Counted from the first letter of the stretch, positions 7,782 through 16,930 are shown. The stretch is DNA of 64,000 bases from Tumebacillus lacus (GCF_026410385.1 NZ_JAPMLT010000012.1:62001-126000); one strand, 5' to 3'. Notes: generated by a model from the sequence alone, not told the origin. Program-made: numbers and translations.

Positions 7782-8651
7782 TTAGAAAAGCTCCATCTGA
7801 TCGGTCGGCAGCGGCGCACGCACGACCGGCTGACCGAGCAGTTCCATCATGTCAAAGGCGTTTTGTATCGCATAGTTGGAAAAGTTGTTGTTCATCAACA
7901 CTTGCACGCGGGCCGCCTTCTGCCGGACCTCCTGAATCTCCGGCAGCAGAGCGGCCAGTTCCTCGCGGCTGTATTTGTAGCGAAACCGCTCGCCGGCGTG
8001 CTTCGCGTCCTTGATGTACCACGTGTCTTCATTGCGCCCGTGCAGGCGCAGGATCGCAAGTCGCGGGTCGGTCACTTCCACGATGCGCGGGATGCTGGCC
8101 TCGCCGAGCTGCGGCTCGTCGACGATCACGTTGACGATCTCTTCCCGCTGCAACAGAGCAACGGTGCGCTCGATCACGTTGTCATCCTCAAACCACGAGC
8201 GATGGCGAAACTCCACCGCCACCGTCAGATCGGAGAAAAACTCGCGGGCGCGGCGCAGATACTGCACATTGTCCCACGTCAGCGTGAACCACGGCGGCAT
8301 CTGAAACAGCAACGCCGACAGTTTGCCGCTCTCGACCATCGGCCGGATGGCCTGGCGAAACGCGGGAAAGAACTCCATTCGCTCTTCGGGCGACAGACTG
8401 CGCTCATGTCCGGTCATGCCCTTGAACACTTTCATATTGAAGGAAAAGTCTTTGGGCGTCTCTGCAGCCCACCGCTCCACGTACTGCGGATTGGGGATCG
8501 CGTAAAAGCTGGAATCCACCTCGACGAGCGGAAAATAGTTGGCGTAATACATCAGCCGCTCGCTTGGCTTGACCTTTTTCGGATAAAAATCCTCATGGTC
8601 GCCCCAAGCGCACGTACCGCACAGAACTTCTGCCGCTGCTGCCTGTTGCAC
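7782..8651 (-). CDS. DUF72-family protein (TIM-barrel)
   Basis: This roughly 289-residue protein belongs to the DUF72 (YecE/YunF-like) family of TIM barrels of unknown function. The family signature appears as CGTCAWGDHEDFYP near the N-terminus, followed by YYANYFPLVEVDSSFYAIP and, in the middle, VAVEFRHRSWF. A GTG at 8663 overlaps the AGGAGG ribosome site itself, so the second GTG at 8651, eleven bases after it, is taken as start. It is followed by a small gene in the same direction. The biochemical role is unknown. Confidence 0.8.
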   Translation of the reverse strand: MQQAAAAEVLCGTCAWGDHEDFYPKKVKPSERLMYYANYFPLVEVDSSFYAIPNPQYVERWAAETPKDFSFNMKVFKGMTGHERSLSPEERMEFFPAFRQAIRPMVESGKLSALLFQMPPWFTLTWDNVQYLRRAREFFSDLTVAVEFRHRSWFEDDNVIERTVALLQREEIVNVIVDEPQLGEASIPRIVEVTDPRLAILRLHGRNEDTWYIKDAKHAGERFRYKYSREELAALLPEIQEVRQKAARVQVLMNNNFSNYAIQNAFDMMELLGQPVVRAPLPTDQMELF

Positions 8652-8705
8652 GATATCCAGCACCTCCTATGTATACGATCATCATACAAAAAGAAAGCAC
8701 GCCGC

Positions 8706-9377
8706 TCAACCCGAACGGCGATGCTCCTCTGCTGACAACGCCCACTGCTCGCGGGCTTTGCGGACAAATTTGGGTGAGGCGTTTTTGTCGGCGACCACGC
8801 GGTTGTAGTAGCGCACCGCCTCATTGCGCTCTCCGAGCCGACGGTACATCTCGCCGATCAGGAACGGCAGACGGCCGCTGTCTTCAATCGAGCTGTCCGT
8901 CTCATACGCGTGGACATAAAACTCGATGGCCTCGCGCAAAAAGCGCTCTTCCTCCGCTCGGTGACCTGTCTCCCGGTACAGCCATGCCGCCTGCAGGCAC
9001 AGTCCCCCGACTGTGCGCGACGGCTCCTCGACATATTGTGCGCAAAAGATCGCCAGTTTGGCTGCGACCAAAGCCTCTTGCACCGAACGGCCGCCGGTCA
9101 GGTCGTGCCCTCCCCAGCGGGACGCCACCTCCTCCTGATAGAGGTGTTTGCGGCGTTTGGTGAGCTTGGGCTCCGTCTTGTCGAGGAAGGAGTACCCGCA
9201 TCCCGGACAGACGTTGATCAGGTAGTGATTGGGATTCGGACCCTCATATGTCGTATAGAAATCGCTGTCGACCGTCGAGATCTTGATCGCTTTCGACAGG
9301 ACTTTTTTCGTTTTATAGTCTGTTTCACACATTGGACACCGGACTTTTTTCTCATAGAAGATATCAGTCAAGAACAT
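8706..9377 (-). CDS. DUF2225 protein with zinc-ribbon-like N-terminus
   Basis: This 223-residue cytoplasmic protein matches the DUF2225 family common in Bacillales. Two CxxC pairs, CPMC at about residues 14-17 and CPGC at about 58-61, predict a zinc site. The C-terminal half is alpha-helical and TPR-like, ending in NEAVRYYNRVVADKNASPKF. It is a single gene next to the small divergent gene at 9503. No enzymatic role is known to me. Confidence 0.8.
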   Translation of the reverse strand: MFLTDIFYEKKVRCPMCETDYKTKKVLSKAIKISTVDSDFYTTYEGPNPNHYLINVCPGCGYSFLDKTEPKLTKRRKHLYQEEVASRWGGHDLTGGRSVQEALVAAKLAIFCAQYVEEPSRTVGGLCLQAAWLYRETGHRAEEERFLREAIEFYVHAYETDSSIEDSGRLPFLIGEMYRRLGERNEAVRYYNRVVADKNASPKFVRKAREQWALSAEEHRRSG

Positions 9378-9502
9378 GATGTCTCATCCCCGCTCCCCAA
9401 ATACCAGTACTTTACTCATACTCATATCATTGCATGAAGCGGCGATTTCGACAATATACTGTTTTCGTTGACGAATCAGATGCAGGGGGAGCGATATAAC
9501 GG

Positions 9503-9721
9503 ATGATGTTGAAACCGCAAGTACAGGAGCACATTCAACACCGGGTGCATGAGGCGATGCTGCAACGCCAATCCTTGACGATTGTCGTGGAAGAGACAGA
9601 CGGTGAGCATCAAGTCGAAGGCCGCGTCGTCGGCTATCGGCCGGACTCAGACAGTGTGCAGATCACGAACGTATGGGGACGTTTCCTGATCCCGATCCAA
9701 AGCATCTTGCGCGTCCTGTAA
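9503..9721 (+). CDS. Small hypothetical protein, Sm-like or YolD-like fold possible
   Basis: This 72-residue protein has a helical N-terminus (about 1-22) followed by alternating beta-type sequence (SLTIVVEETDGEHQVEGRVV and SVQITNVWGRFLIPIQSILR). That pattern recalls small beta-barrel RNA-binding or YolD-like proteins, but no firm family match was made. A GGGGGAG site precedes the start. It has its own terminator, so it is a single-gene transcript. Confidence 0.6.
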   Translation: MMLKPQVQEHIQHRVHEAMLQRQSLTIVVEETDGEHQVEGRVVGYRPDSDSVQITNVWGRFLIPIQSILRVL

Positions 9722-9759
9722 GCGGAACAGAGAACAAAAAACAGAGAGAACAAACGAAG

Positions 9760-9792
9760 AAGTGGCACGCCGGCGAGGGCGTACCACTTTTT
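9760..9792 (+). terminator. Terminator after the 72-aa gene
   Basis: AAGTGGCACGCC (9760-9771) pairs, with one mismatch, with GGCGTACCACTT (9778-9789) and is followed by eight or more T. Confidence 0.8.
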
Positions 9793-9793
9793 T

Positions 9794-11104
9794 TTATTTG
9801 ACCGTTGCCGTCTTGGCAGACGTCGCCGCCGACCGCTCCGCTTTCGCAGCCGGGCGGTGGTTGAGAAACAGGTTGAGCGTGACGGCGGTGACAGTGCCGG
9901 TGACGATGCCGCTTTGCAGGAACATCTTCGCCACCGTCGGCAGTTGGTCGAACATCTGCGGCACGACCGCCGAGCCGAGGCCGACCGCGATGGAGCAGGC
10001 GGCGACGAGCAGATTTTCATTTTTCTTGAAGTCCGCTTCGGAGAGGATGTGGATGCCGTACGCGACGACCATGCCGAACATCGCGACCATCGCGCCGCCT
10101 AGCACCGGATTGGGAATCACGGTGGTCACCGCCGCGAGCTTAGGCAAAAGTCCCAGCACGACGAGGATCACACCGCCGACGACGACCACGTTGCGCGTTT
10201 TCACGCGGGTCATCGAGACGAGACCGACATTTTGCGAATAGGCGGTGTACGGGAAGGCGTTGAACACCCCGCCGAGCATCGTCGCGATCCCTTCCGCGCG
10301 CAGACCTTTGACGATGTCCTCCTCCTGCACGTCCTGACCGACCACTTTGCCGAGGGCAAAATAGACGCCGGTCGACTCGACCATCGAGATCACGCAGACG
10401 ATGATCATCGTCAGGATCGCCGTGAGGGAAAACTGCGGAGTGCCAAAGTAGAACGGCTGCGCGATGCTGACCCAGGACGCGTCATGGACAGCGGCAAAAT
10501 TGACCATGCCCATGAAGTAAGCGGCGACCGTGCCGGCGACCAGACCGAGCAAGACGGAGACGGAGCGGATAAATCCGGTGAAGAAACGGTTGATGAGCAG
10601 GATCAACAGCAGCGTGCCCAGCGCGAGCAGCAGATTGCGCGGCTGACCGAAGTCGGGAGAGCCTTGACCGCCTGCCGCGTTGTTCATCGCGACCGGGATC
10701 AAGGACAGGCCGATGATCGTCACGACCGAGCCGGTGACCACCGTCGGGAAGAAGCGCAGCAGCTTGCCAAACAGGGGGGCGGCCAGCAGGACGAACAGAC
10801 CGGCGACGATGATCGAGCCGTAGACGGTCGCCAGATTGGTCGACGAGGCGATGGCGATGATCGGGCCGACCGCCGTGAACGTGCAGCCGAGCACGACCGG
10901 CATCTTGATGCCGACATAGCGGGTGCCGAGCACCTGCAGCAGCGTCGCGATGCCGCAGAAGAACAGATCGGCGGCGATCAGGTAAGCCATCTGAGCCGGG
11001 GTCAGATGCAGGGCCGCCCCGATGATCAGCGGCACGACGACCGCGCCCGCGTACATCGCCAGCACATGTTGCAAACCGAGAGCAAACGTCTTTTGCGGGG
11101 TCAT
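9794..11104 (-). CDS. pbuX: Xanthine permease (NCS2/NAT family)
   Basis: This 436-residue membrane protein takes up xanthine with a proton or sodium ion. About twelve to fourteen hydrophobic helices are visible. The NAT-family signature QNxGxxxxT appears as SQNVGLVSMTRVKTR. Its start codon overlaps the xpt stop by one base (TAATG), so the two are translationally coupled, and the guanine riboswitch upstream of xpt controls both. The C-terminal tail is Ala/Lys-rich. The same gene pair and control are known in Bacillus subtilis. Confidence 0.93.
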   Translation of the reverse strand: MTPQKTFALGLQHVLAMYAGAVVVPLIIGAALHLTPAQMAYLIAADLFFCGIATLLQVLGTRYVGIKMPVVLGCTFTAVGPIIAIASSTNLATVYGSIIVAGLFVLLAAPLFGKLLRFFPTVVTGSVVTIIGLSLIPVAMNNAAGGQGSPDFGQPRNLLLALGTLLLILLINRFFTGFIRSVSVLLGLVAGTVAAYFMGMVNFAAVHDASWVSIAQPFYFGTPQFSLTAILTMIIVCVISMVESTGVYFALGKVVGQDVQEEDIVKGLRAEGIATMLGGVFNAFPYTAYSQNVGLVSMTRVKTRNVVVVGGVILVVLGLLPKLAAVTTVIPNPVLGGAMVAMFGMVVAYGIHILSEADFKKNENLLVAACSIAVGLGSAVVPQMFDQLPTVAKMFLQSGIVTGTVTAVTLNLFLNHRPAAKAERSAATSAKTATVK

Positions 11105-11712
11105 TACACCAACGCCTCCTCATTTTCCGTGAGAGTCTCTTCAATAAATGTCACGCCCGTCTCCGGAGACATCGACCGGATGCGAGCCAGCGAATGAATC
11201 TCGACACCGGCCGCTTCCAACTTGGCGCGTCCGTCTTGGAAGCTCTTCTCGACGACAGCCCCGACGCCGACCAGCGTCGCGCCTGCCTGACGCACGATCT
11301 CAACCAGCCCGAGCAGCGCGTCGCCCGTGGCGAGGAAATCGTCGACGATCAGCACGCGGTCCTCCGCGTTCAGGTAGCGTTTGGACACACTCACTTGGAA
11401 CGACTCCTGCCGCGTGAAGGAGAACACCTCCGTCGTGTAGAGGTCCTCGGTGAGCGTCACCGCTTTTTTCTTTTTCGCGTAAAGAAACGGCACTCCGAGC
11501 GTGAAGGCGGTCGCCATCGCAAAATGAATCCCGCTCGCCTCAATCGTCAGCACCTTCGTCACGCCGGCCGACTCCGCTTTTTGAGCAAACGCTTTGCCGA
11601 TCTCCATCGTCAACATCGGATCGACCTGATGATTCAAAAACGTATCGACTTTCAACACCGTCTCGGTCAACACCTGACCGTCTTGGCGAATGCGGTCTTG
11701 CAACAGTTTCAT
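11104..11712 (-). CDS. xpt: Xanthine phosphoribosyltransferase
   Basis: This 202-residue cytoplasmic enzyme converts xanthine and PRPP to XMP in purine salvage. The PRPP-binding loop reads VLIVDDFLATGDALLGL. The protein starts MKLLQDRIRQDGQVLT. The ATG at 11712 lies nine bases after AAAGGAG, and an ATG at 11721 is too close to that site. The open frame extends upstream through the riboswitch leader, which is not coding. It is the first gene of the xpt-pbuX operon. Confidence 0.95.
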   Translation of the reverse strand: MKLLQDRIRQDGQVLTETVLKVDTFLNHQVDPMLTMEIGKAFAQKAESAGVTKVLTIEASGIHFAMATAFTLGVPFLYAKKKKAVTLTEDLYTTEVFSFTRQESFQVSVSKRYLNAEDRVLIVDDFLATGDALLGLVEIVRQAGATLVGVGAVVEKSFQDGRAKLEAAGVEIHSLARIRSMSPETGVTFIEETLTENEEALV

Positions 11713-11753
11713 CTCGCTCATCTCCTTTGTCTGATTCGACCGGGGTAAAACAA

Positions 11754-11830
11754 AAAAAGCCCAGATCGACAGATTTATCCTCGCAGCGAAAACTCGCAAC
11801 AAAGTGAAACCTGTCCATCTGGGCTTTTCT
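11754..11830 (-). terminator. Riboswitch-controlled terminator before xpt
   Basis: On the minus strand, AAAGCCCAGAT and ATCTGGGCTTT form the base of a long hairpin with a further paired segment (GGACAG with CTGTC) and a T7 tail. It sits between the aptamer and the xpt start, as expected for the guanine-responsive transcription terminator. Confidence 0.8.
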
Positions 11831-11929
11831 CCCTCTGGTGTCACGCACAGCACAACGCCATGCGCTCGCGCCGCTCGGACCAGCTCTCTTTTTGACAATG
11901 GCAAAAGAGACGGAACCCTAGACGCGCTT

Positions 11930-12003
11930 CCACTCGTAGTCAGACAATTTACGGTCGTCTGGTAGAGACTTGTGGGCCATATCCCCACGAATTATACGAG
12001 CTG
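11930..12003 (-). promoter_or_regulatory. Guanine-class purine riboswitch aptamer
   Basis: On the minus strand the aptamer starts CTCGTATAATTCG and contains GATATGG, the loop segment TCTCTACC, CCGTAAA and the closing GACTACGAG. Stem P1 pairs CTCGTA with TACGAG. The specificity base in GACTAC is C, which pairs with guanine/hypoxanthine, whereas adenine switches have T there. It lies about 220 bases upstream of xpt with a terminator between, so excess guanine should stop xpt-pbuX transcription. Confidence 0.93.
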
Positions 12004-12124
12004 TTCAGTTGTGTAAGATAACGCCCTAAATCTATCATATTATTCGACAGAGAACAACCCTCACATTCTTGGAATTCGTGATATACTAGAGATCGATTCT
12101 GCATAAAGGAGTTGGACAGTACCA

Positions 12125-12214
12125 ATGAAACCGACCACCATCAAAGTCATCTCCATCATCCTCTCGCTGGCCATGATTGTGACCTTGCTCCCGCTGGCGT
12201 TTTCGATTTTTTAA
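12125..12214 (+). CDS. 29-residue single-helix membrane peptide, possibly Prli42-like
   Basis: A 29-codon frame, ATG 12125 to TAA 12214, encodes a peptide beginning MKPTTIKVISIIL and ending LPLAFSIF. Two lysines come first and one hydrophobic helix fills the rest, so a single-pass membrane peptide is predicted. A GGAG ribosome site sits ten to fifteen bases upstream. A very strong terminator follows eleven bases after the stop, so it looks like a complete one-gene unit. Length and charge pattern resemble Prli42, the stressosome membrane anchor of Bacillales. That identity is a guess from pattern memory. Confidence 0.6.
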   Translation: MKPTTIKVISIILSLAMIVTLLPLAFSIF

Positions 12215-12224
12215 AATAGAAGGC

Positions 12225-12263
12225 AAGAACCCCGTCGCCGAAGCGACGGGGTTCTTTTTTTAC
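12225..12263 (+). terminator. Strong terminator after the 29-aa gene
   Basis: A perfect 14-base stem (12225-12238 with 12243-12256) closes a CGAA loop and is followed by a T run. Confidence 0.92.
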
Positions 12264-12271
12264 GATTCAAA

Positions 12272-12949
12272 TTACTTCCCTTGCTCTTCCTGCTTTTTCT
12301 TCTCATGCAGGCGGATGCGTTTGGCCACGCGTTCGTAGTACTCGTCCGTGTTTTTCTCGCCGGAGTGCCATTCCGGGTCGTCGCGGTATCGTTGCTCCAG
12401 CCACGGGTCGGCGTAGAGATGATAGCCGCGCTCTTCCCAAAATCCGGGCTTGTCCTCCGCCACGAACTCGATGCCGCGCACCCATTTCGCGCTCTTCCAG
12501 AAATAGAGTTGCGGCACGACGAGGCGCAGCGGCCAGCCGTGGTTTGGAGTCAGCGGTTCGCCGTCGTGCGTGTGGGCAAACAGCACGTCGTCCATCAGGA
12601 GGTCGGTCAGAGGCAGATTGGTCGTCCAGCCTTCCTCCGCATGGATCACGACAAATTTGGCTTCCGGCGACACGTTGACCAGCGCCATCACGTCGCGGAA
12701 CGACACGCCGTCCCACGTGTTGTCGAGGCGCGACCACGTCGTGACACAGTGAATATCCGACTTCGAACGGTACGCCGGGAGCGCGTTAAACTCGTCCCAG
12801 TTCAACACCTTCTCCTCGTCGACTAGACCGAAAATGCGGAAATTCCAGGTGTTCAGGTCGATGCGCGGCACCGTGCCGGCGTGCAGCACCGGCCATTTCT
12901 CCGTCAGATACTGCCCCGGCGGGACGCGATCTTTCACTTCTTCGTTCAT
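12272..12949 (-). CDS. YuiH-like sulfite-oxidase-family molybdopterin oxidoreductase
   Basis: This roughly 225-residue protein matches the catalytic domain of the sulfite oxidase family without the dimerisation domain, like B. subtilis YuiH. The conserved Mo-ligand cysteine lies in SDIHCVTTWSRLDN. PNHGWPLRLVVPQLYFWKSA is the typical cofactor-contacting block. No signal peptide was seen, so it is probably cytoplasmic. The start is placed at ATG 12949, nine bases after AAAGGGTG. The frame is open to 12991, but the spacing there is poor. The physiological substrate is unknown. Confidence 0.85.
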   Translation of the reverse strand: MNEEVKDRVPPGQYLTEKWPVLHAGTVPRIDLNTWNFRIFGLVDEEKVLNWDEFNALPAYRSKSDIHCVTTWSRLDNTWDGVSFRDVMALVNVSPEAKFVVIHAEEGWTTNLPLTDLLMDDVLFAHTHDGEPLTPNHGWPLRLVVPQLYFWKSAKWVRGIEFVAEDKPGFWEERGYHLYADPWLEQRYRDDPEWHSGEKNTDEYYERVAKRIRLHEKKKQEEQGK

Positions 12950-13173
12950 CTGTCCAGTCACCCTTTGCAGCAGTCGTTGTAGGTTCATCATGCCTCTAGA
13001 CTAGCACGATGATGCAAACATTTCCACTTTCGCTCAGAGTCTTCCCGACTCTCCCATCTGCCACGTTGCAGAACGCGTTGACAATATTATGAAAATCAAG
13101 ATATTCTGCATCTGACAGCGACTGTTTGGCAAAAAGAATCAAAAAATCAAACCATCCAAAAGGAGGCGCCCCC

Positions 13174-15081
13174 ATGAAACTGCCGCTGTTGCTCGCGGGA
13201 CCGATCATTCGCCGCGCCGATTACCGCCGCATCTGCATCTGGGTGGCCGTCCGCCAGGCAGGCACCGTCCGCGCCGACCTGTTTCACGCCGACACCGGTA
13301 AAAAAATCGGCTCCGGCCGCACCGCCACGCTCCCGCTCGGCGACCGCCTGCACATCGCCCTCGTGCCGATCACCCCGGAGGACGGCGACACCTTTCCACG
13401 CGATGTTCTGCTTACCTACGAAGTCCTCCACAACGGCAAAAGCATCGTGCGCGATCATCCGGATCTCACCTACGACGGTCTCGCGCTGCCTTCCCTCTTC
13501 CTCCCCGGCGACCGGCCGCCGCTCCAGATCCTGCACGGTTCCTGCCGCAAACTGCACGGTGAAGGCGAAGACTGCCTCGCCGCAGCCGACACCTTGATCG
13601 CCCGCCATCCGCGCGATCTCAAGCGGCGGCCGAGCGTCCTGTTTCTCAGCGGCGACCAGATCTACGCCGACGACGTCGCAGGCCCGCTGATGCCGCGCCT
13701 GACCGCCCTCGCCCGCCAACTGACCGGGTGGCACGAACCGCTGCCCGGCCTCGACACCCCGCCGTCCTTCCTGCCGATCTACGGGCGGGACGCGGCGACG
13801 GGGCTCGCCGGATTTACCTCCTCTCACCCGAGCAATCACCTGCTCACCTTTGGTGAATACGCCGCCCTCTACCTGCTCGCGTGGAACGGCGAGCTGTGGC
13901 CGGACGAATGGCCTGCCAGCGAAAAGGTGATCCCGCTCCTTCCGGACGGCGGTCACCGCATCGCCCTCCAGAAAAAATACGACAAAGAACTCGCCCATCT
14001 CCAACGCACACGCGCCGCTCTCCCCGCGATACGGCGGGCACTGGCCAACATCCCGACCTACATGACGTTCGACGACCACGAGATCACCGACGACTGGAAC
14101 ATCACCGCCCTGTGGCACGACCGCGTCTCCCGCTCCCCGCTCGGCCGCCGGGTGATCGCCAACGCCCTCGCCGCCTACTGGGCGTTCCAAGGCTACGGCA
14201 ACGACCCCGACCGCTTTCAGGCACCGTACGCCGACCTCCTCCCGACCTATTTCACCGCCAAAAGGAGCGCCGACCACGACCTGCAAGCCCGCTTCGAACA
14301 GACTTTTTGGAGCCGCGCTTCCTTTAGCTATCACGCTCCGACCCGACCTGTCGCCTTCGTGCTCGACACCCGCAGCACGCGCCGGTACGACAGCCCGGAA
14401 GGCCCGTCCCGACTGCTCGGCGACCCGGACGCGCACCTCGCTGATCTGGCGGCACGCGCCGGTTACCGACGCGGCGATCCGCTGCTCCTGATCTCGCCGA
14501 CTCCGATCTGCGGCTACGAGCCGGTCGAGCGGCTCCAGTCGCTGATCGCCCCGCTGATCGGCCCGCACCGCCTCGACGACGAAGCGTGGCGATCCAACCT
14601 GAACGGCTACCTCGACCTGCTGCTCGCCCTCTCCCGGCAGCTCGCCCCTCGCTGGACGGCCGTCTTGTCGGGCGACGTGCACTATGCGTTCAACCTCGAC
14701 TATACGTTTCACGGCCCGGACGCTCTGCCGCCGCTGCACCTGCTCCAACTGACCGGGGGAGCCTTGAAAAACACCGGCTTCAAGCCCCGCTTCCTCGCCG
14801 GGACCAGCACCGCCTTCTCCCTGTTCAACGACGGCACCGAGCGGTCGAGCATCCGCTTCCAGACCGATCTCCCCGACGCCGCATGGACCTTGCCGACCAG
14901 ATGGACGGAGACCAAGACCCTTCTCCCCCTCGACGGCCCGACCACCTCACCGCTCATCGGCGACAACACCCTCGGCTGGATCACCCTCGAACGAGGTCAT
15001 CGCCGCCTCATCCACCGCCTCCTGCTCCGCACCGAGGACGGCGATCAAATGGCGACGGCGCGATTTGAATTGCCAAAATAA
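13174..15081 (+). CDS. PhoD-like metallophosphatase
   Basis: This 635-residue protein belongs to the PhoD-like phosphatase superfamily (phosphomonoester/diester hydrolysis with Fe/Ca-type metals). Motifs in order are LHGSCRKLHG, FLSGDQIYADDVAG (Asp metal ligand), MTFDDHEITDDWN (the DDHE block) and VLSGDVHYAFN near the C-terminus. No signal peptide is visible, unlike secreted PhoD, so it is probably intracellular. The start is ATG 13174 behind AAAGGAGG. The open frame reaches 13126 without a ribosome site. The gene stands alone between two terminators. Confidence 0.85.
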   Translation: MKLPLLLAGPIIRRADYRRICIWVAVRQAGTVRADLFHADTGKKIGSGRTATLPLGDRLHIALVPITPEDGDTFPRDVLLTYEVLHNGKSIVRDHPDLTYDGLALPSLFLPGDRPPLQILHGSCRKLHGEGEDCLAAADTLIARHPRDLKRRPSVLFLSGDQIYADDVAGPLMPRLTALARQLTGWHEPLPGLDTPPSFLPIYGRDAATGLAGFTSSHPSNHLLTFGEYAALYLLAWNGELWPDEWPASEKVIPLLPDGGHRIALQKKYDKELAHLQRTRAALPAIRRALANIPTYMTFDDHEITDDWNITALWHDRVSRSPLGRRVIANALAAYWAFQGYGNDPDRFQAPYADLLPTYFTAKRSADHDLQARFEQTFWSRASFSYHAPTRPVAFVLDTRSTRRYDSPEGPSRLLGDPDAHLADLAARAGYRRGDPLLLISPTPICGYEPVERLQSLIAPLIGPHRLDDEAWRSNLNGYLDLLLALSRQLAPRWTAVLSGDVHYAFNLDYTFHGPDALPPLHLLQLTGGALKNTGFKPRFLAGTSTAFSLFNDGTERSSIRFQTDLPDAAWTLPTRWTETKTLLPLDGPTTSPLIGDNTLGWITLERGHRRLIHRLLLRTEDGDQMATARFELPK

Positions 15082-15117
15082 AAAGGTGTACCCTCCCCCC
15101 TGGACGGTACACCTTTT
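15081..15117. terminator. Bidirectional terminator between phosphatase and ABC exporter
   Basis: AAAAGGTGTACC (15081-15092) pairs with GGTACACCTTTT (15106-15117). A and T runs flank both sides, and the genes converge here. Confidence 0.85.
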
Positions 15118-15121
15118 TCCT

Positions 15122-16930
15122 TTATTCTCTTGCTTCTCCCGCAAACTGCTGCCGGTACAACCCGGCATACACCCCGCCTTGCTCCAGCAACTCCGCATGT
15201 TTGCCGCTTTCCACGAGGCGACCGTCTTCGATGACGAGGATCTGATCGGCCGCCAAAATGGTCGACAGCCGATGCGCGATCACCAGCGACGTGCGCGATT
15301 TCATCAATTCCTCCAGCGCCTTTTGAATATACGCCTCCGAGTGTGAGTCAAGAGCGGACGTCGCCTCATCGAGGATCAGTATTTTTGGTGACTTAACTAT
15401 TACCCGGGCAATAGCTAACCTCTGCTTCTCCCCGCCCGACAGTTTGTGCCCCCGTTCACCGACCACCGTGTCATAGCCCTCGGGCAGCGACGAGATGAAA
15501 TCGTGAAGATATGCCGCCTTTGCCGCCGCCACGATCTCCTCGTCGGTCGCGTCCGGTTTGCCGTAGCGCAGGTTGTCGCGGATCGACGCGTGAAACAGGA
15601 ACGTCTCCTGCGTCACCATGCCGACCTGCTCCCCGAGTGACCGGAGCCGAAGATCGCGCAGGTCATGTCCGTCGAGCAGCACGCGCCCCTCCGTGGGATC
15701 GTACAGGCGGGGGATCAGGTTGGAGATCGTCGTCTTGCCCGCCCCGCTCGGTCCGACCAGCGCGACGAGCTGTCCGGGCTGGATCACAAAGTTCAGATCG
15801 CGCAGCACCGCCCGATCCTCCCCGTAGCGGAACGACACCCCCTCAAACTCGATCCGCCCCTTCACCTCGCCGAGTGCCTTCGCATCCGGCCGTTCCTCGA
15901 TCTCCACCGGCATGTCCAGATACTCAAACAGCCGCTCAAACAACGCCACCGACCCGTAAAGATTTACCTGCAGATTGGCGAGCGACGCCACCGGCCCGTA
16001 CAAGCGACCGAGAAACGCCGTAAACGCGATCACCGTCCCGAGCGTGACCCCTTCGTCGATCACCAGATGACCGCCGTACCAGTAGAGGATCGCCGGTCCC
16101 GCCGTCGAGACGATCGTGATAAACATAAAGAACCACCGCCCGATCATGCTCTGCCGGATCTGCAGCCGCATCAACTCGCGGGACATCTTTTGAAATTTGT
16201 CCTGCTCCTCCTCCTGACGCACAAACGCCTTGACCAGCAACGCCCCGGAGACGGACAGCGTCTCCTGCATCATCGAGGACAGCTCGCCGACTTTCGCCTG
16301 CGATTCCTTTTTCACCTGATAGTTCAGCCGGCCCACCCGCCTCGTAGGCAAGATAAACAGCGGCAACATCACCAGCGACAACAACGCCAGCCGCCAGTCC
16401 AGCACAAACATCGTCACCAGCGTCGTCGACGCGATCAACAGATTGTTGATCGACGACGCGAACGTATCGGTCACCACCGACTGCAGACCGTTCACATCGT
16501 TGTTGACCCGCGACATGATATCGCCCGTTTTCGTCGAGGTGAAAAAGCGGATCGACATCCTGTGCAGATGCCGGTACAGCTCCGTGCGAATGTCGTACAT
16601 CACGCTCTGCCCGATGTGCGAATTCAGATACGTCTGCCCCACCCCGACCAGCCCTTGCAAGATCGCCGCCGCCAGCATGCCCAGCACGAGCAAATTCAAC
16701 AGCCCCGTGCGACCTTCCGGGATCGCCGTGTCGACCACCCACTTGATCAGCAGCGGTTGGAGCAGCCCGAGCCCTGCTGCCGTCAGGATACAGACGATGA
16801 CCAGCGCAGCCCATTTCAGATAAGGACGAAAATAGCCCAAGATCCGTAGCAGCGACTCTCGTTTCATCTCCGGCTTCGGCTTCCCGTTCTGCCCCCAATC
16901 ATACGTCGTGTGCATTCTCATCCCGCTCAT
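15122..16930 (-). CDS. ABC exporter, fused membrane and ATPase domains
   Basis: This roughly 602-residue half-transporter is of the MsbA/BmrA/LmrA type. Six membrane helices span residues 30-320. The nucleotide-binding domain follows, with Walker A GPSGAGKTT, Q-loop VTQETFLF, signature LSGGEKQR, Walker B ILILDEATSALD and H-loop IAHRLST. It probably works as a homodimer and exports lipids, peptides or drugs; the substrate cannot be inferred. The start is uncertain among a GTG at 16939 and ATGs at 16930 and 16921. ATG 16930 has a GGAG site eight bases upstream. It is a single gene with terminators on both sides. Confidence 0.9.
   Translation of the reverse strand: MSGMRMHTTYDWGQNGKPKPEMKRESLLRILGYFRPYLKWAALVIVCILTAAGLGLLQPLLIKWVVDTAIPEGRTGLLNLLVLGMLAAAILQGLVGVGQTYLNSHIGQSVMYDIRTELYRHLHRMSIRFFTSTKTGDIMSRVNNDVNGLQSVVTDTFASSINNLLIASTTLVTMFVLDWRLALLSLVMLPLFILPTRRVGRLNYQVKKESQAKVGELSSMMQETLSVSGALLVKAFVRQEEEQDKFQKMSRELMRLQIRQSMIGRWFFMFITIVSTAGPAILYWYGGHLVIDEGVTLGTVIAFTAFLGRLYGPVASLANLQVNLYGSVALFERLFEYLDMPVEIEERPDAKALGEVKGRIEFEGVSFRYGEDRAVLRDLNFVIQPGQLVALVGPSGAGKTTISNLIPRLYDPTEGRVLLDGHDLRDLRLRSLGEQVGMVTQETFLFHASIRDNLRYGKPDATDEEIVAAAKAAYLHDFISSLPEGYDTVVGERGHKLSGGEKQRLAIARVIVKSPKILILDEATSALDSHSEAYIQKALEELMKSRTSLVIAHRLSTILAADQILVIEDGRLVESGKHAELLEQGGVYAGLYRQQFAGEARE

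Noticed and set aside
11713-11988. N-terminal extension of xpt
   Set aside because: This region is the guanine riboswitch leader and terminator. A good ribosome site sets the start at 11712.
13147-14748. 533-codon minus-strand frame
   Set aside because: Shadow of the PhoD-like phosphatase; no family-like sequence and no ribosome site.
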